In this document: positions 21,651-36,187 of the stretch, piece after piece
Layout: every line of letters starts with the position of its first letter
Position numbering within the stretch: the stretch's first letter is position 1
Origin: Rhabdornis inornatus
Taxonomy: Eukaryota; Chordata; Aves; Passeriformes; Rhabdornithidae
Length of the DNA stretch: 64,000 nucleotides
Reading direction: 5' to 3'
Assembly (NCBI GenBank): GCA_013397075.1
Contig: VWZS01009933.1
Coordinates: forward strand, 405,741-469,740
The notes under the pieces: generated by a model
Seen by the model: the letters and a program-made list of their open reading frames with translations, nothing else
What the model was told of the DNA's origin: nothing
The model's database searches: none
Made by a program: the position numbers and the translations under genes

Positions 21651-24600
21651 CAAAACTGTTAGTCAAGCACATTTTACAGTCAAGTTTTACCAGTCGAGAG
21701 AGAAAGGAAGATTACAAGTCATTGTCTATGACAGCAAATTGCATTTAGCCTTCCCTGCTTTGAGCAGAACTGAACCTTGAAGCATCATTGCTGAGGGAGT
21801 CACCCATCTACAGAGAGGTCTGATGTTAGTGTGAGTAGGTCTCATTCCCTCAGAAATATGATGGTTCAGATTTTCTTCTCATGAAGACTGAATGACAGAA
21901 CAATACAACTGTTCAGCAAATTGAAATATTGTGCTCCCCTCAGGCTAACCTCCTGTTAAATTTGCTCAAATATTTCCTATTTCCTTTAGCAGCAAGCACA
22001 ACTCACCAGCATGGCCATTTGCCTTGTGCAACATGGCAGCAGTGGCTGCAACTGGTGAAGAAGAGCTTATCTGGGTTGGTGCCAACCTGCTACTGCAGCT
22101 CTTCATTAGCACACACAAAGGGAATGCTGCTAGGATGTGAATAAATTCATTTGACTACTTCCAGTGAAGCTGTAGTGAGAACTCAAGGATGAAGGACTTA
22201 ATGCAGGAGCACAGTAGAAAGCAGGTCCTGAGAGAAGGGGAAGATTTGGGGGTAATACAAGTTGTAAAGCCTGAAATGAGGTGATAAACTTGAACTGAAG
22301 GTTAGTGTAGATTCCTAGAAGACACAAATCTGGAGTGTTGCACAGCTGGAGCTACAGATGCCTGCAGAGGACCATGGTGGAAAAAAACATTTTTTGTGAT
22401 GAAATTGCAACAATACTTAGTCAAAAGCCCATTGCAGTGTACATGGGCCTTGTTATTAATTTCAGTGTGCTTTGGATCAAGCTTTTGAATCCTTGGTGCA
22501 CCTCTCAAATCAGCATTTCTAGAAGTTCTAAATTGTGCTGAAATCAGCGTTTGCATTTGGCGCAGGGTGGATACTGTATGTCAGTATTGCTTTCTTCATA
22601 CATTAATAGGTCTCATTTGTAAGATACTAATCTCTGGAAACTTTAGTCAGCTGTCTTTAAATGTAGGCATTTCCTTTACATTTTTCTGCACATGTAACTA
22701 AAGAATACATATCTGAAGACTGAGAAAGGAACACCTTAAAATGTATTCTCTCACTCTTATAAGGAAGCATAATTCTTTACAGACCAAATTCACATATAAG
22801 CACAAGTTCTGCTACCATATTAATGTCCTTTGTGTGGGATTTATTTTTTTGCTTCTTTGGTTTCTTTTTCTGTAGTGTTTCACACATTGTTTTGTTCCAC
22901 TTGTAGGATCAAGGCAAAATACAATAGCAAAAATAAATCATGAGAGAAGAAAGAAAAGGAGGCAAAATTCAGAAACTAACCAAAGTTAAGTTACATTTTT
23001 TTTCATCATCTTGTCTATCCGTTTTTCATCTGGAAAACCCAATGAACCAAAAAGGGCCTTCACTGCTGGCCTGCACAGCACCTTAATTTTTTGGCTTAGA
23101 TTTTTCCCCATTAAAATCAGCAGTACCCCCCTACCAATTTCAGAAGTTCATGTTTTTGACCTGATAAGTTTCCATGTGTTCCAGACCACTGCTCCTCAAA
23201 TATACCTTAGAAACTTTGAGGGTTCTGCAGTGAGAACAGCAGTTTTGTCAGATTTACAAAGCTGTAAGCTGTAAATCAGCTATAGGCTGCTGATCATAAT
23301 AGAAAAATCTATGTCATGCTATCCTCATGCTGTCCTCACAAAATGCGAATGAACTGGTAGAAGACTAGATGAGCAGTCATGTGGTTGTGTGAGTGCAAAG
23401 AGTAGGGATGATGAAGCTGGCTACGATGGGTCCAAAGCCCCAGGTGTAGATGGTGTAGGACCAAACAGCTACATGGTGGTGGGTGGGGTGGTGGCTCTCC
23501 AGTATATGTTTATTCATCTCTCTTAACTGCAACTCCACCAGAAAAAAAGGACGAATCCAAACTGCTTAACTCTGTGAGGGGAAAAAAAAGCCACAAAATG
23601 TTAGATTGATTAACCACAGCCTTTTAATTCAGTAGTCCTGTCAATATGGCTATAATTGTAGGAGTCCTGTAAGTACTCCAGGAGCTTCAGTTTCACTAAT
23701 TTAAAGTGCAGAAGGACTTAGGTGCTTTCCAAGGTATCTCAATGGGAGGAATTTCATTTAAAATTAACAGGGTAAATGCTTTTTTCTACTACAACATCAT
23801 TGTCCTAGATGATAGACTGAGAAGACCTATAGTTCACTGAAGACATAGGCCATAACTCACCGAGTTCTACAAGGCGGCAAAAAATTTCCATGTTAGGCTA
23901 CATTGCTGAAAGGACTTTTTTGATGTGTGAAAGGTGCTGCAGAGCAAAATGAGGAAATTCAGGGGGGAAAACATCCTGATTTTAGCAGTAGATTTGAAGA
24001 GTTCTGACATTTCCATCAAGAGTTTTGTGATCAGAAAAGGCAAATCTTTACCAAATAGGTGCAAACTGAATTTTGATATGTTATAGACCATCATGTTTTG
24101 TATTTTTCAATATTCTATATTGTTTTTATTGTACCAAACCTCAGTTACTACTTAAAACCTTTCTATCTGTCGTATGTGATCTGCAAGGAAGTACTTTGAT
24201 GCTTTTTTAACTCAAGATATAGTTAGTGATAGCTAGAGAGCAAAATAAGCTCACTTGATATTTGTTTCCTGCAATAGGATAGAATGAAATGGTGACACAG
24301 TGTAAATGCTCCCAAGAGAGCATTCTCCTACATTAGGTTTTAGAGAATTCAGTTTTATGAGCAATTCAGAGAAGTGGGGAATGCAAACAACCTTTGCTTT
24401 GCTTTAATTTTTGTTTAGAACAAAATGAAATTCTGCAACTGAGAATTTCAAGTTCAGTGGACTTTGCTTTCATGCTACTTGTGCCATACTGTTGTGTCTT
24501 TAAAAAGCAATGGAACATACTCATAACATAAATGTATGAACTATCTTATAACTCTCCTATGCTTGTAATCAGCAAAACATGAACTACCTTTGTGGGATTT

Positions 24601-27600
24601 CCATAGTGGGAAACATACTAAATAAAAGCTGGCTTAGTGACAGGGAATTTTGGCCAGAATTAAGCAGAGGAGAAATATGACTTTGGTCTTCTACGCGTCA
24701 TTGTCTCTCACTTTAACTGAGAAAAGCCAAACAAAATCACAAACATACAAACATCACGATTTCCCCCTGAGGTAGTATATGGGTAAGTTTTTAACATTCT
24801 CCAATAATTTCTCTGTACTTCAGGTCAGTTATTATATAAAATATGCCATATAAATTTATTTAGCAGTAGTTATTAAGGAATACCACAATAATTTTAATGG
24901 TAATGCTGCAATTAGCAGTAGTAACTATAGTCACGATACATTGCTAATAGATCGTGAGTGACTTGGCTGGCATATCAGTGGGCTGGAGCTGATCAATGCT
25001 GGTATTTCATTGCATCATGCTCACCACATGCTGCATCCCTCAGAAGGTGGAGATGCCACAGTTTTTTATGCATACAGATGACATTGCCTACTAATGAGCA
25101 GTCAGTAACATTGCCAGGGCTTGGGAACAAACCTGGCAGTCACCGCCATTTCTCCCTATATATTCTTGCCCAGTGATCCAGGGCTGACCTGGTCAGGGAT
25201 ATTCTTGAGCCACGCCTGAACCCAGACGTTTCATGACACAAACCCCAGCCAAAGTACTAAGCTGTTTCAGTGTGAGCTGGAAGTTTCCAGGGCGTCTGTG
25301 TGCAGCCTGAACCCACACCAGCAGATGGGGCAGTTACAGTGCATTTACAGCCCGCTCCACAATATCTTATTATTCACGGAGCATGCTTTCCTCTGCAGAG
25401 CTCTAGAAACCAGCTTTTTGTAGTTAAGGGTATTATTGGCTATTGCCTGACTTCTTAATTCAGCAGTCACAGCTGATGCATGAGTGTTTGAGGCAGTGTT
25501 TTTCAGGGCAGTGTCCCAAGGGCTACATCCTAACAGTGTTCTGTGAAACAACACAGAGGAATGGCCCAAAGCAAAAGTGACAAAAAAACCCTGATTTCTG
25601 TTTACTGAGCCAGCTAATGTTCCTAACAAGTTCCTCACCTCTCAGGCTGTTTACAAGCCTGAGATATGTACCAGACTTAAAACTTTGGTACTGAGGTTTC
25701 AGTAAGAAGGCATAGTTTCTAGATAAATTTTAATGATAAATTTTTTTGTATACAAAGTAGTGCAGACCTTTATTATTTGGCCTTGCCAAAATAGGATGCT
25801 TTACACAAGCATACAGAAATACAATGCTTTTTTTCTTTCTCCTGGATAGATGATAAATTAAGAATCTGGGTATTTTCTATATTCACAAGAAATCACATAT
25901 TACACTATGTTGATGTAACTACATGTTATATTCTCAATACCCTGCTATTTATTGAAACAGAAGAAAGTCCAAATTGACTGGTTTTCTAAGGGTAGCAATT
26001 ACTCTCTTTAGAAAAAGGTAGTTTCTTGAAATTTAAACCTCTTGTAGAAAACAATGTGCTTTTATGTTTGTTTCATAAGGAGAGGAGAAAGTTTCTATAG
26101 ACAAGGTAATTCTTCCAGCATAAAAGTCAATAGCCAGAGCAGTAGCCTAGGATATTGGAAATTTAAGTTCAAGTTCATTCTGCTCTATTGAGGACTTAGA
26201 CCTGAAACATCAATATTTTTTTTTCCTATTCAAGGCAGGTTTCTTAGGTCCTGACTAGTGATCCCATGGCACATATGTGTGAGTTCACTTCAGTGATGCA
26301 CCCACTTCTGATGTAAGTATTCTTGCCTATACATGTTTGACTATGAATTGAAAAATATCTGCACAATAGCATTGTCACATGTCAGTTTATCAATTTGTAA
26401 ATGCACAAGAAGGGTTCCCTTCTCCAGAATGAGCTGTTCTTCATATAAATTTGCTACATCATCCATCTTCCCTCAAAAGTCCCATACCTGAAACCTTGCA
26501 AATTGTCTGTTTTGTTAAGAAAAAAATGCATAAACTATGATTCAGTTTCCTCAGTTTCTTCCTGGGGCAGTTTTCAGTTAAAGCCTCTTGGCTGAGTTCT
26601 TTCTTTCATTTAATATTCCTGCCAAGATGTAAAATATCCTTTCACGTTAAGAATGGGACAGGAATACAAGACAGGAAAGTTTAGTCCAACTGTTAAGCTG
26701 AACTTGCAGAAAATAATGGGGTCATGGAGCACTTGAAGAACAGCTGCAGAAAGAGAAGAATAATGACCACAAGGATATTTCTGTGTTAAATGATGTGACA
26801 AATGGAAAAGAAGCTTGAGGTAACTTAAATAGGATCATGTAGAAAGCACAAATAAAAATCACATCTACTTCAGAGAAAAATTAATAAAATAACCTAGTTT
26901 AGCTATTGAATCTGCAGGTTCTGTTTCAGACACAGGGAAGTGTTTGTATACCTTTCAGCTTTTCTAAGTTTAAAAAAATGACATGGTATTCTTTTTTTCT
27001 TCTGTGCCTTTAGACCACAGCAGCCACAGCAAAGTTCCATTTGTGTAGTCCTATATAGAATAACTACTTAGTTTTAACGTTTGCTCAGAAGTGGACAGTA
27101 TATGACCCCACTAAGAATATCAGAATATTTTAAAAAACAAGGTGTTTGCCAGATGGTCCACAAAGACATTGTGACTTATTATATGATCAAAATTAAGACT
27201 CTGTTACAGATATAAATCTAAAATATGTTAAAAGCATTTTACTAAGGCCTCAGATGTTCATGGCTTAGGATTAGTGTTCTATATGAAAACAGTACAAATA
27301 TCTATTTAGAAAAATGTTAAAGCTAAACCACTAAGCATCTTTAAGTGAAGCAGTTCTACATATATGGAATGAAGAACAGGGAATCAATTTACCATACAAA
27401 GTGGTTTTTTTTTTCACCATTCATTTCATTTGGTAGCTCTGAAAGGCAAACAGTTGCCATAGAAACATAAAACAAGGCCACTTTCAGGACTGGATGATTC
27501 GCTTCTTTTGGAAATGTAAATAAAATTTCACTAGATAGATTTTTGTCAAGTGTGCACCCTGCAGGAACTTTGGGGCTGGAATAATATGCATCTGGTTGGT

Positions 27601-29074
27601 TTGTTTCATATAAAAGGCTAATCCATTCTGTGGCGGTTGGATTTTCACAGCATGCTGTTCCAGTTCCTGTGATTTCTTATTGCAACTTGTAATCTTGGAC
27701 ATTTCAGAGATCTTCAATCCTACACCCCCACATAGGAGCCTTTGAAAATTTGCCTGGAAGCAAGCATGTCAGGACCTCTCAGGATCCATTTGCTACTATG
27801 GCCTCATATCCTTTATTAGTGCCATTGTGCAAATTGAAGGCACAGATTGCAATCAGGCTTTTCAAGCCTTTAAGGTTTCAGTCCTCTGTCTGTTTAAAGG
27901 GCTAAAAATTGCAGAAACTGCTCTTTCAAGCATCATGGTCTTTTTCTAGTATGCTATGCAATAAATGGTTTAGGGATTTGTGGGAAGGACACAGAAGGGT
28001 AAATTATATCACTTACTTTAACACCTGACAAAAGCTGGGAGAGAGACTGAAATCTCGGTTTAAAAGGGAAATATTTCCTAGCCTCTAGAAGAAGCAGAAC
28101 TAAAGGTACGGACTGATAGCAGTATTGTACACACTTCCAACCTTTCTTTTAAACTGTTTGTTTTCATTCCCAGTGTCATGGATGCAGCTCGGTGCAGTCC
28201 AAGTTAATTTGGTTTTTTTTTCACAGGAGTTCCATATTCCTCTTGTCAGACTGTTACTGGTATTCAGATCAGCTCCCATGAAGCAAATCAGACCTTCATA
28301 GATGTACTGAAGAAGCTAGTTCAGGGCCCTCAGAACACCTCAAGAGATATTTGAGCCAGCACATGCCATGGTTACAACACTTACTATCAAAATAAATCAC
28401 ATAATGAAATTTTATAGGTACTTTCTGGGAATAGACTTACTTGATAGTGGAACCCTGAAAAATTATCTTCTCACTGCTCATTGTTGATATATCTACATAT
28501 GGCACAATGTATCAGTGCAATTATAATACTATGTTTGAAAATGAAGTGTTCATTAAATATCCAATCATGTTTTCCACAAGTTCCAAGCAATAGAGAAGAA
28601 CTGAACTAAGACTTTGGAAATACATTACTATTTTAGGACTTCCTGTTCTGTTACCTCACTTCCAAATACAGAAGAAAAGTTTTGTCTTCCTTAATGAAAT
28701 GACAAATTTGAGCCTGTAGTCACCTTTGAAAAATCAAATTCTTGGCTCTGGCCTGTGTACATTGCGCAGGTGAATCCTGGGATGTGAGAAAACCTTACTT
28801 GACTGAACAAGTGTTGCTGATTTGGAGAATTCAGGACCACTTTTAAGACATTGATGGTAAAATGTCTGACAGAGGTCTTGCAGGGAAAAGAGAACTTCTG
28901 ACTGAAAGAAGTCAATCACGCTTTTACCACTGATTTTAAGGCCTCTAAATTTCACACTAAAATGTTTGTCTAACTATGGGAGCTGCATTTAAAAAAAAAA
29001 TCATAAGCCTGTCATTTTAAATGTAAAACATTTTACCTTTTGGTCAAGCTCTATTTCTTACAGTTGCGCAGTAT

Positions 29075-29109
29075 CATATACATATACATATACACATACA
29101 CATACACAT
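29075..29109. repeat. ATACAT/ACATAC microsatellite
   Basis: A short run of CATATA units grades into CACATA units. It is a simple hexamer-like microsatellite. Confidence 0.85.
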
Positions 29110-32100
29110 CACATGAACAGGAAAAGATAAATTTAGCAGGTCTGCTTAAAAAACTATAATTCCTTTACATGTAGAGCAATAATAATGTCTTTAGAGTTTC
29201 ATAATTTTATTTTATGCCCAGTGACTAGCAAAAAGGAAACTATTACCAATCTTTTAACCTAAAGTAGAGAATGCCAGGAAAAAACTCTTCATCCATTCAG
29301 TTTTACAAACATAGATCTTGTGAATTTTATCTGAAATGTGTTTTGAAGCAAATATTTGCATCCTTTTTCTCCTTAGTTTTCCTGGAGCTCTCAATTTTAA
29401 AGGCAAGTTATAGCCACATGGCTTCTTCACTTCAGAGTGGAATGTGAAAACAGGCACACCGACAAGAACGGATGGATTTGAAGTAATCAAATTTAAAAAG
29501 ACAACACTTTCCCCCAGCATCCACCTTTGCATCTTCTCTAGTCTTCAAAATGTTTTATTCATATGCTGCTCATCTCTACATGGCTGTGGCTCTTGGTGCA
29601 GTCTGGCCAAGACTAAAGGCAGTACTGACACAGTATTGTAAGGGCTGCCCTCCTGAGACTTCTTCCCTCAGCTGAACTGCAACATTCTCAAAGACTTCTT
29701 ATGAAACTTGCTATTCACAGGGTTTCATTCCAGCATTTTAAATGCCAAAAACTTCAATACCAATTAGAGAACCCTCTGAATGTCAAGTGGTTTCTTTTCA
29801 ATATGTAAAACTACAAACCTTCTAAAGCTCACCTTTCACTTTGATGAGAACTAGTGATAAAAAGTGATGAGAACTAGTAGTGAGAGGTAGTGGTGAGAAC
29901 AGTCCCCTGTTACTAGGGGGAGAACACAAACTGAAATACTTCATTTGAAACTAATTTGCTTCAGGAATATCTAAGGATTAAAACAGTACGCATAAGTGTA
30001 AAAGCTGGAAAATTAGGATCACGCAGTTATCTACATTGCTAGCAGCAGAGAGTAGGCAGGTGCAGAGACACACATAGGGCAGCCAGATAAACATCTGGCC
30101 TTTGGCATATTAACTCTTCTACTCTTCTAAAATCTGTCTTCTGGGAGAACATAGAGAAAAAAAAAATCATTCTCTATTTAATATTTTTAGTGACTGAATT
30201 TGTTTGGGAGTGGGGTTTTTTTGTGTTTGGGGTTTGCTGGTTTTTTTCATTTAACAACTGCAGATATTTGAATTTGGAGAATGCTTAGGGTAAGGGCAGT
30301 TGACAAATTTTAATCAAGAAACCACTGACATAACGAGGAAAACAATGGAGCAACTGAATGGAGGCAGCACCATCTGGAGAAAAAGACTGATTGCTTATTG
30401 AGCAGCCAAGGGTCTGTGAAAAAGAGATGTCCCTGGGCTACATAATTAATTTGATGTTTTATGTCTTTGTGGTGTGTGGTTTGTGGGTTAGTTCAGGGAC
30501 CAATGTATATAATGCAATACTTTCTGAAGACTGTGAGGAGACACATCCAAAGTTTAAAACAAAGCTGGGCCATTTCCTTTATTTCCATTTCCTGGAAACA
30601 AATTTAATTATATGAATTTCCTGGAAACAGAGTCAGCTGAAATAAATCAATTTGTTTAAACCTTTCATCATCTATGTAATTTTACATCTCTCCTGGGTTT
30701 GCTAGTTCCAAACAATCCCATGATTTGGTAAATGTCACAGCTGTTCTTCATATTTGTCATAGCTCAGTGACCTGTGACAGCAAGTGGAGACCAAAAACTA
30801 ATAATTAAGCTATCCAAAAATATTTAGTTCCTCAACAGAAATCAAGATTGCTATTCTTTATGTCATGAATCAAGTTTTTTCTCATGTTGATCACCACATT
30901 AATGGCTTGCAGTATCTCCATGATATAAGAACTGTGCTTCAATACTTATGGGGGTAAAGAGAAATTGGTGCCACCCAATTATTATTATTATAATGTTTCT
31001 TCTTTTCATTAGGTTAGAACATATATTTGCAAGAACCAAATGCTATGTGAGAACTATAGTTGGTTTTCACTGAAAATAATCTATTCTTTCCATGAACCCA
31101 GTAAGGATTTTTTTTATGAAATTGTGTTAATGGTTGGCTTTCTGAGTGTTTTCTTTCTACTATTTTTCTGAAGTGCTTTTGTGAACTGTATGTTAAATAA
31201 TCCTTTTTTTTTCTTCCACATCTTGATTTCTTCCATTGTATTTTTGCTTTTGAGATTTGAAATGCTACATTTGTAACACAAATGCATCTCCTATGTTGAA
31301 AGACAGTTGAAAAGCACATTCTGTGGCTGTAGCGTTGTTCTAAACAGAAGTATAGGTGGGTCCTAGGCATATGTTCACTGTGCTGCTTTAATATTTAATT
31401 CCATCAAAGTTGTTTTGAGGAACCTCTTTTTAACACATTCCTCAGGTTTCTAGGAGTGTTAAAGACTTTAAGCTACATATAAATCTGGAAAAACAGAAGT
31501 GCACTGAGGAACTGAGGGAAATAGGAGAATAACAGGTTCTTATAACTACAGTGGGAACAATTTATCAATGTAAAAATGCAGGTGAATCTGCACTAGATAA
31601 CAACTGCTGTGTGCATTTCTGGGTATGACAATATAGATTAAATTGCTTTTGGAGAGAAAAGCTTTGCACCTAAATGGGATCACCAGCACTACAAGCCTGT
31701 ATAACAGTAGAAATAAAAAGCTTCAGCTGAGTTTAATGGAGAAGACCTAATTCCCAGTTTCTGTGCTGGGTGTGAAATGGCTGTGCTGTAGTAGCATAGA
31801 TCTGGTGTGAGATAGTGGAGAATAAGCCTGACAGATTTTACCCAAATTCAATCCATTGTTGCATGAGAAATATATCTAACATAACCAATCAGAAATAAAA
31901 TATCTCATGAATCCCTAAGACTGATCAAGGTAGCAGTCCTTTAATAGAGAATATGCTTTTATTTCCTTCCCAAGCAAATAAAAAGTGCTAAGAAAGTTGT
32001 TATATTTCACATGCTGGTGGGCATTCTGGTGAAGAGCTAACTTTCAAGGAAAGTCCAGTTTTGTGAGGCACTGGAGGGATTCACATACATTCACATGTTT

Positions 32101-32564
32101 TCCCCTGCACAAGCAAATGTGACTTTTTGTGTTTTGGACACAGACTTCAGCTGTAAACAACTAATACCTCAAATCTGTGTTTCTCCCCAGCCTATAGATG
32201 CTTACCTATTATCATTCCTTTGCTGAAAACCTAATCACCCCCCACTACCCTACACCACTCCTGCAAAAACAGTAAGGGGGAGGAGGGGATGAAGGGGTGG
32301 TATCCTTTCTTTTTAAAAAGCAGGTACACTGGCAGCTTTCTAGTGATAGTAATAAGGGAATCTTAGTTCAGATAGAGAAATATGGTAGGAGGTCTGAATG
32401 ACATCAGTTGGCTAAAAGATGCTTTTACGGAAGATAGTTTCTCTGAGTGTGAAGTAAACAGCTGACAAAACAATTCAAACTTCATGCAAAGCTAAAGGAA
32501 GTAAAACCCAAACACACACAAAGGATAAGGAGTCCATTTACATCCATACATATTTTGGGTTTGT

Positions 32565-32690
32565 TCATGCTTTTTTGGTTTTGTTTTGGGTTTTGTTTTT
32601 TGGTTTTTTGGGTTTTTTTTTGTTTTGGTTTGGGGTTTTGTTGTTGTTGTTTTGGGGTTTTTTTTGTGGTTTCTGGTGGTTTTTTTAATA
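32565..32690. repeat. T/G-rich low-complexity tract (GTTTT-like)
   Basis: This is an irregular GTTTT/GGTTTT/GTT mixture of about 125 bp. The Lys/Thr/Pro-rich minus-strand frame across it is a composition artefact. Confidence 0.85.
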
Positions 32691-33540
32691 TAGATCATAT
32701 TTCTACCTAATTAACTTGGTTATTGAAACACCAAAAATAGAGTAATGTTGTGAGAGTTTATTGTTTTCTGCTTCGTATGTATTTGTATCTTCATAATCTC
32801 ATGGGAGGGCACTTTCCCTGGTAAACTGTCTGACAGGTAATTTTTTGGTACATTATCACTGTAGATGAGGAAGATGCTAGAAAGTTGATTTTGTATTTTA
32901 TTTGTGCTTTTGTGGGATTATTGTGGGATAATTAATGACAGCTCTTAAAATATTAAACCATTTTAGCCCTTCTCCTGTAAATGAGACACTGATTTCCTAC
33001 TTGAGGAAGGCCTGTAAAAGATGTAATCATGCATTCCAAGATGTTCTGCATGCAGGGCTGCTAGTGGCTGAAATGCCAATTCCCAGAAAATCTAAAGAAG
33101 AGCCGCTTTTAATGCTCAGATTGTTTCCATATAAAAGGGTTCATAAAAATGTTTACACAGGCTAGGCTCAGAGGAAGTAAACACCTCTCTGAAAGGCAAG
33201 TGAAAGAAAAATAGCTTCAGTTAGGAAAATTGCTCCATGCTTTTCCATTGAAAAACCTGACAATTACATCAAATTGCTATTTTTAGGCAGATTATAAAGC
33301 GGAACACTGCGTTAATCAAAGCAGCTTGCACAAGCTGAGTGCTACGGTATGTTCACCCAACATCTCGCATATACATGGTACTCTTTATGTCTGAGAGAAA
33401 CACATGCAATCTGCCTGTGATGCCTTAGAATTTTGCCAGAGAAGAAAAGCTGGCTTTATTGGCAAAACAGAAAGCATGATTAGAAACAACTTCTCTCTTA
33501 TATTACTTGAGTTTATTTTAGAGGTGAGAGAGAGTCCATC

Positions 33541-34378
33541 ATAGAAAGGTTTGGATTGGAAGGGACCTTAAATATTATCCAGTTCCAAGTCCCCTGCCAC
33601 GGGCAGGGACACCTTTCATTAGACCAGGTTACTCACAGCCCCATACAGCCTGGCCTTGAACACTTCCAGGGATCCAGAACTTTTTTGGGAAATATATCCC
33701 AGTGCCTCACCACCCTCACAGTAAAGAATTTCTTCCTAATATCAAATCTAAACCCATTTTCTGTCAGTTTGGATCCATTCCCCCTTGTCCTGTCACTACA
33801 CGTATATAGTCTTTCCATCTTTCCTTTAGGCTCCCTTCAGGTACTGGAAGGTCCCAATTAGATCACCCCAAAATTCTTCTCTTCTCCAGACTGAACAATG
33901 CCAATTCTCTCAGCCTTTCCTCATAGGTGCTCCATCCCTCTCATCATCTTGGTGACCTTCCTCTGGACTTGCTCAACAGCTCCAAGTCCCTGTGTTTAGA
34001 ACCCCACAGCTGGATGGGAACTCACCAGAGTGAAGTAGAAATGCCCTCCTCTGACCAGCTGCCCATGCTGCTTTTGATGCAGCCCAGGACACATTTGGCT
34101 TTTCAAGCTGTGAGTGCACATTGTCAGCTCATGTCTAGCCTCTCATCCACCATCACCCCAAATCCTTCTTGACACTCCCAAGTCCTCTTCCCACTTCCTG
34201 ATCTGTTCATCCCCCAGCCTGGGTTGATACTGGGAGTTGCCCTGACACAGGTGTAGCACCTTCTATTTGATCTTAACAAATCTCATGAGATTCCCATGGG
34301 CCCCCTTCTTGAGCTTGTCGAGGTGCCTCTGGATAGCATCCTATCCTTCAGGTGTGTCAACTGCACACGCCATTCTCT
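33541..34378 (-). mobile_element. CR1 LINE fragment, longest in window
   Basis: This is about 838 bp of CR1 3' sequence in reverse orientation. The 3' end lies at the left (TTGGATTGGAAGGGACCTTA), followed by the diagnostic CCTGGCCTTGAACACTTCCAGGG, then CTTCCTAATATC, and further right the segment with CTTCCTCTGGACTTGCTCAACAGC. The right end, near AGGTGTGTCAACTGCAC, lies within what is normally the distal coding/3' region of CR1. The copy is 5'-truncated, carries many substitutions and small indels, and cannot encode reverse transcriptase. Plus-strand open frames of 81-101 codons across it are antisense shadows. Confidence 0.92.
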
Positions 34379-36143
34379 GACTACAAATAGTGTCAAGTTG
34401 TAGAAAGAGAGAATTTGATGTATGCATGGGTATTCACAGTATTCTGCAAATGATCTACATGCTTATTCCACAGTGCAATTCCCTAAAAGCTTAAAAAAAA
34501 AATTCCTGAATTTTGTAACTCTGCTGAGCACTCTATAGTAGGCTACACAAAGTTTTTAAGATTTCTCTGAAAGTCTTGTGCAACACCATTGGTGGTGGTG
34601 TTCAGGCACACAAGAGTTGAAGTAACATCTATGGTCATAATGCTTGTGATTGTTGAGTCTCAGTTTCTGATATTAGGGACAATGTGCAGATTCTTTCAAA
34701 TACAAATGGCACCTGCTTTCAAACGGTTATAGGTTTTGCTAGTGCAATCAAAAGAGATTAAACTCAGCCCTAAGATATGAATATATATAGTTAATACTAA
34801 AAGTGGCATCAGAAAGCAGGGTTACAAGAGTGGACTTGCAGAGATGTTCACATCTTTATCAGTTGTTATTAGATATGATAATCTGGATGCAACCTCTGCT
34901 TTAAGAAAACACTAAATTCCTGATTGCTGGATGCTTCAGAGATCCTATAGGGGAGAGAAGCACTCTACATCTGCCCTATCTCTTTCCATTTTCACTGAGT
35001 ATCCTCTCTCCCAGCTGTGGTCGAGGACTTCCTTGCCTAAATCAGGAATTTTGATTTCTGGGTGACAAGAAGAAAGTCAGGTGTGGATGATCTCAGTCTC
35101 TGGGGTTACGGTGAAGCCCTCACTTTAATGAGATTGATCATATGCTGGAAGAGAAGCAGACACCATGGACCTTGTTGAACTTCACTGTGTGTGATACAGC
35201 AAGTAGCTGTTGAGTTAGGTGAGAATTTGCCTGAGTGGGAGAAGAGAGCTTTCTGTGGAGCTCTCCTACCTCTGAAGACCTAATATGGATGAATTAGAGG
35301 CTCTAGAGAAAACAGAAATTCTTTATATTAAACATTTTTTTTTACTCCTAGAATGAACAGATTAAGGGTTGATTAATTCATGCTGATTTTCAGATCACAG
35401 TGGAAAATTGAGTTCTCTCTGACTTATAGGGTCTCATTAGAGCAGTCATCTGGAAAGCATAAACTATGATGGTACTCCTCTGCGTCCAAGAATAGATTAA
35501 TTACTAAATTGGTTGTTCTGATATAGCCTTTTTAAACAGCTACACTGTCTCCTGTTACTACACTCTAGGTATTGTATGAGTCTATTTCCAAAGGCTGCCG
35601 CTCAGTCTAAAGATCAGCATGTACTCAAATTTGTTTCCAGTTGAAAATGGCACTCAGTAGCCACTGTTTCCAGTTGAAAGTGGCACTTATCAGCCACTGG
35701 GTAAAGGATCCCTCAGAGGCTGCTGAAATCTCTCAATAGCATCGAGTAGGAGTAGAGAAAATAAGAGTGGGTATCTATAGGGAGCCAGGGTTATTCTTCC
35801 TGCCTTGCAGGAGGATCAGAGATCCTTAGAACCTTATCCCAACCAAGGTCTCCTGTCTCCCATAGCAGGAACCAGCACCTTTACATCATTTCTTGTTCTA
35901 GCAGTATAGCAGGATCTACATTCTAATATTTTCTTCTATTTCTCATTGGCTTCTGGCTGTCTCCTGCCTTAGGCAACTGGTTAATTTGTCTGTGCCTAAG
36001 AGATACTCATTTAGTAGATGTAGGATGATGACATTCCCTCCCCCTAGCCCTCCTGCCCCATTTTTTCTCTGGAGACATTCTTTTCTTCTAACTCAGCATT
36101 ATAACATTAGAGCTCCAGTTCTGTATCAAAGAAATTAAAACAG
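34379..36143. other. Non-coding stretch
   Basis: No exon or repeat family is recognised. It contains a 33-bp tandem duplication (35633-35698), listed separately. Open frames are negligible. Confidence 0.45.
35633..35698. repeat. 33-bp tandem duplication
   Basis: Two head-to-tail 33-bp units (35633-35665 and 35666-35698) begin GTTTCCAGTTGAAA and end GCCACT, differing at four positions. It appears to be a simple local duplication in non-repetitive sequence. Confidence 0.85.
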
Positions 36144-36187
36144 ATTCACAGAATATTCTAGGTTGGAAGTGACCTACAGGATCATCC
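36144..36187 (-). mobile_element. Very short CR1 3' end
   Basis: About 44 bp match the extreme CR1 3' end in reverse orientation: ATTCACAGAATATTCTAGG, then TTGGAAGTGACC and AGGATCATCC. The sequence then leaves the CR1 pattern, which indicates extreme 5' truncation. Confidence 0.7.

Larger units (their letters stand above)
21651..33540. other. 12-kb AT-rich non-coding stretch
   Basis: No retroelement or exon is recognised apart from simple-sequence tracts. Open frames (up to about 118 codons at 31014-31370, minus strand) lack recognisable domains and are typical of chance frames in AT-rich DNA. A less AT-rich patch lies at about 24950-25340. A short imperfect tandem repeat containing TGATGAGAACTAGT lies at 29840-29880. 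Confidence 0.45.

Noticed and set aside
32492..32698. Lys/Thr/Pro-rich minus-strand frame
   Set aside because: It is translated from a T/G-rich low-complexity tract.
33556..34172. Plus-strand frames of 101 and 81 codons
   Set aside because: They are antisense to a CR1 LINE 3' region and are shadows of that repeat.
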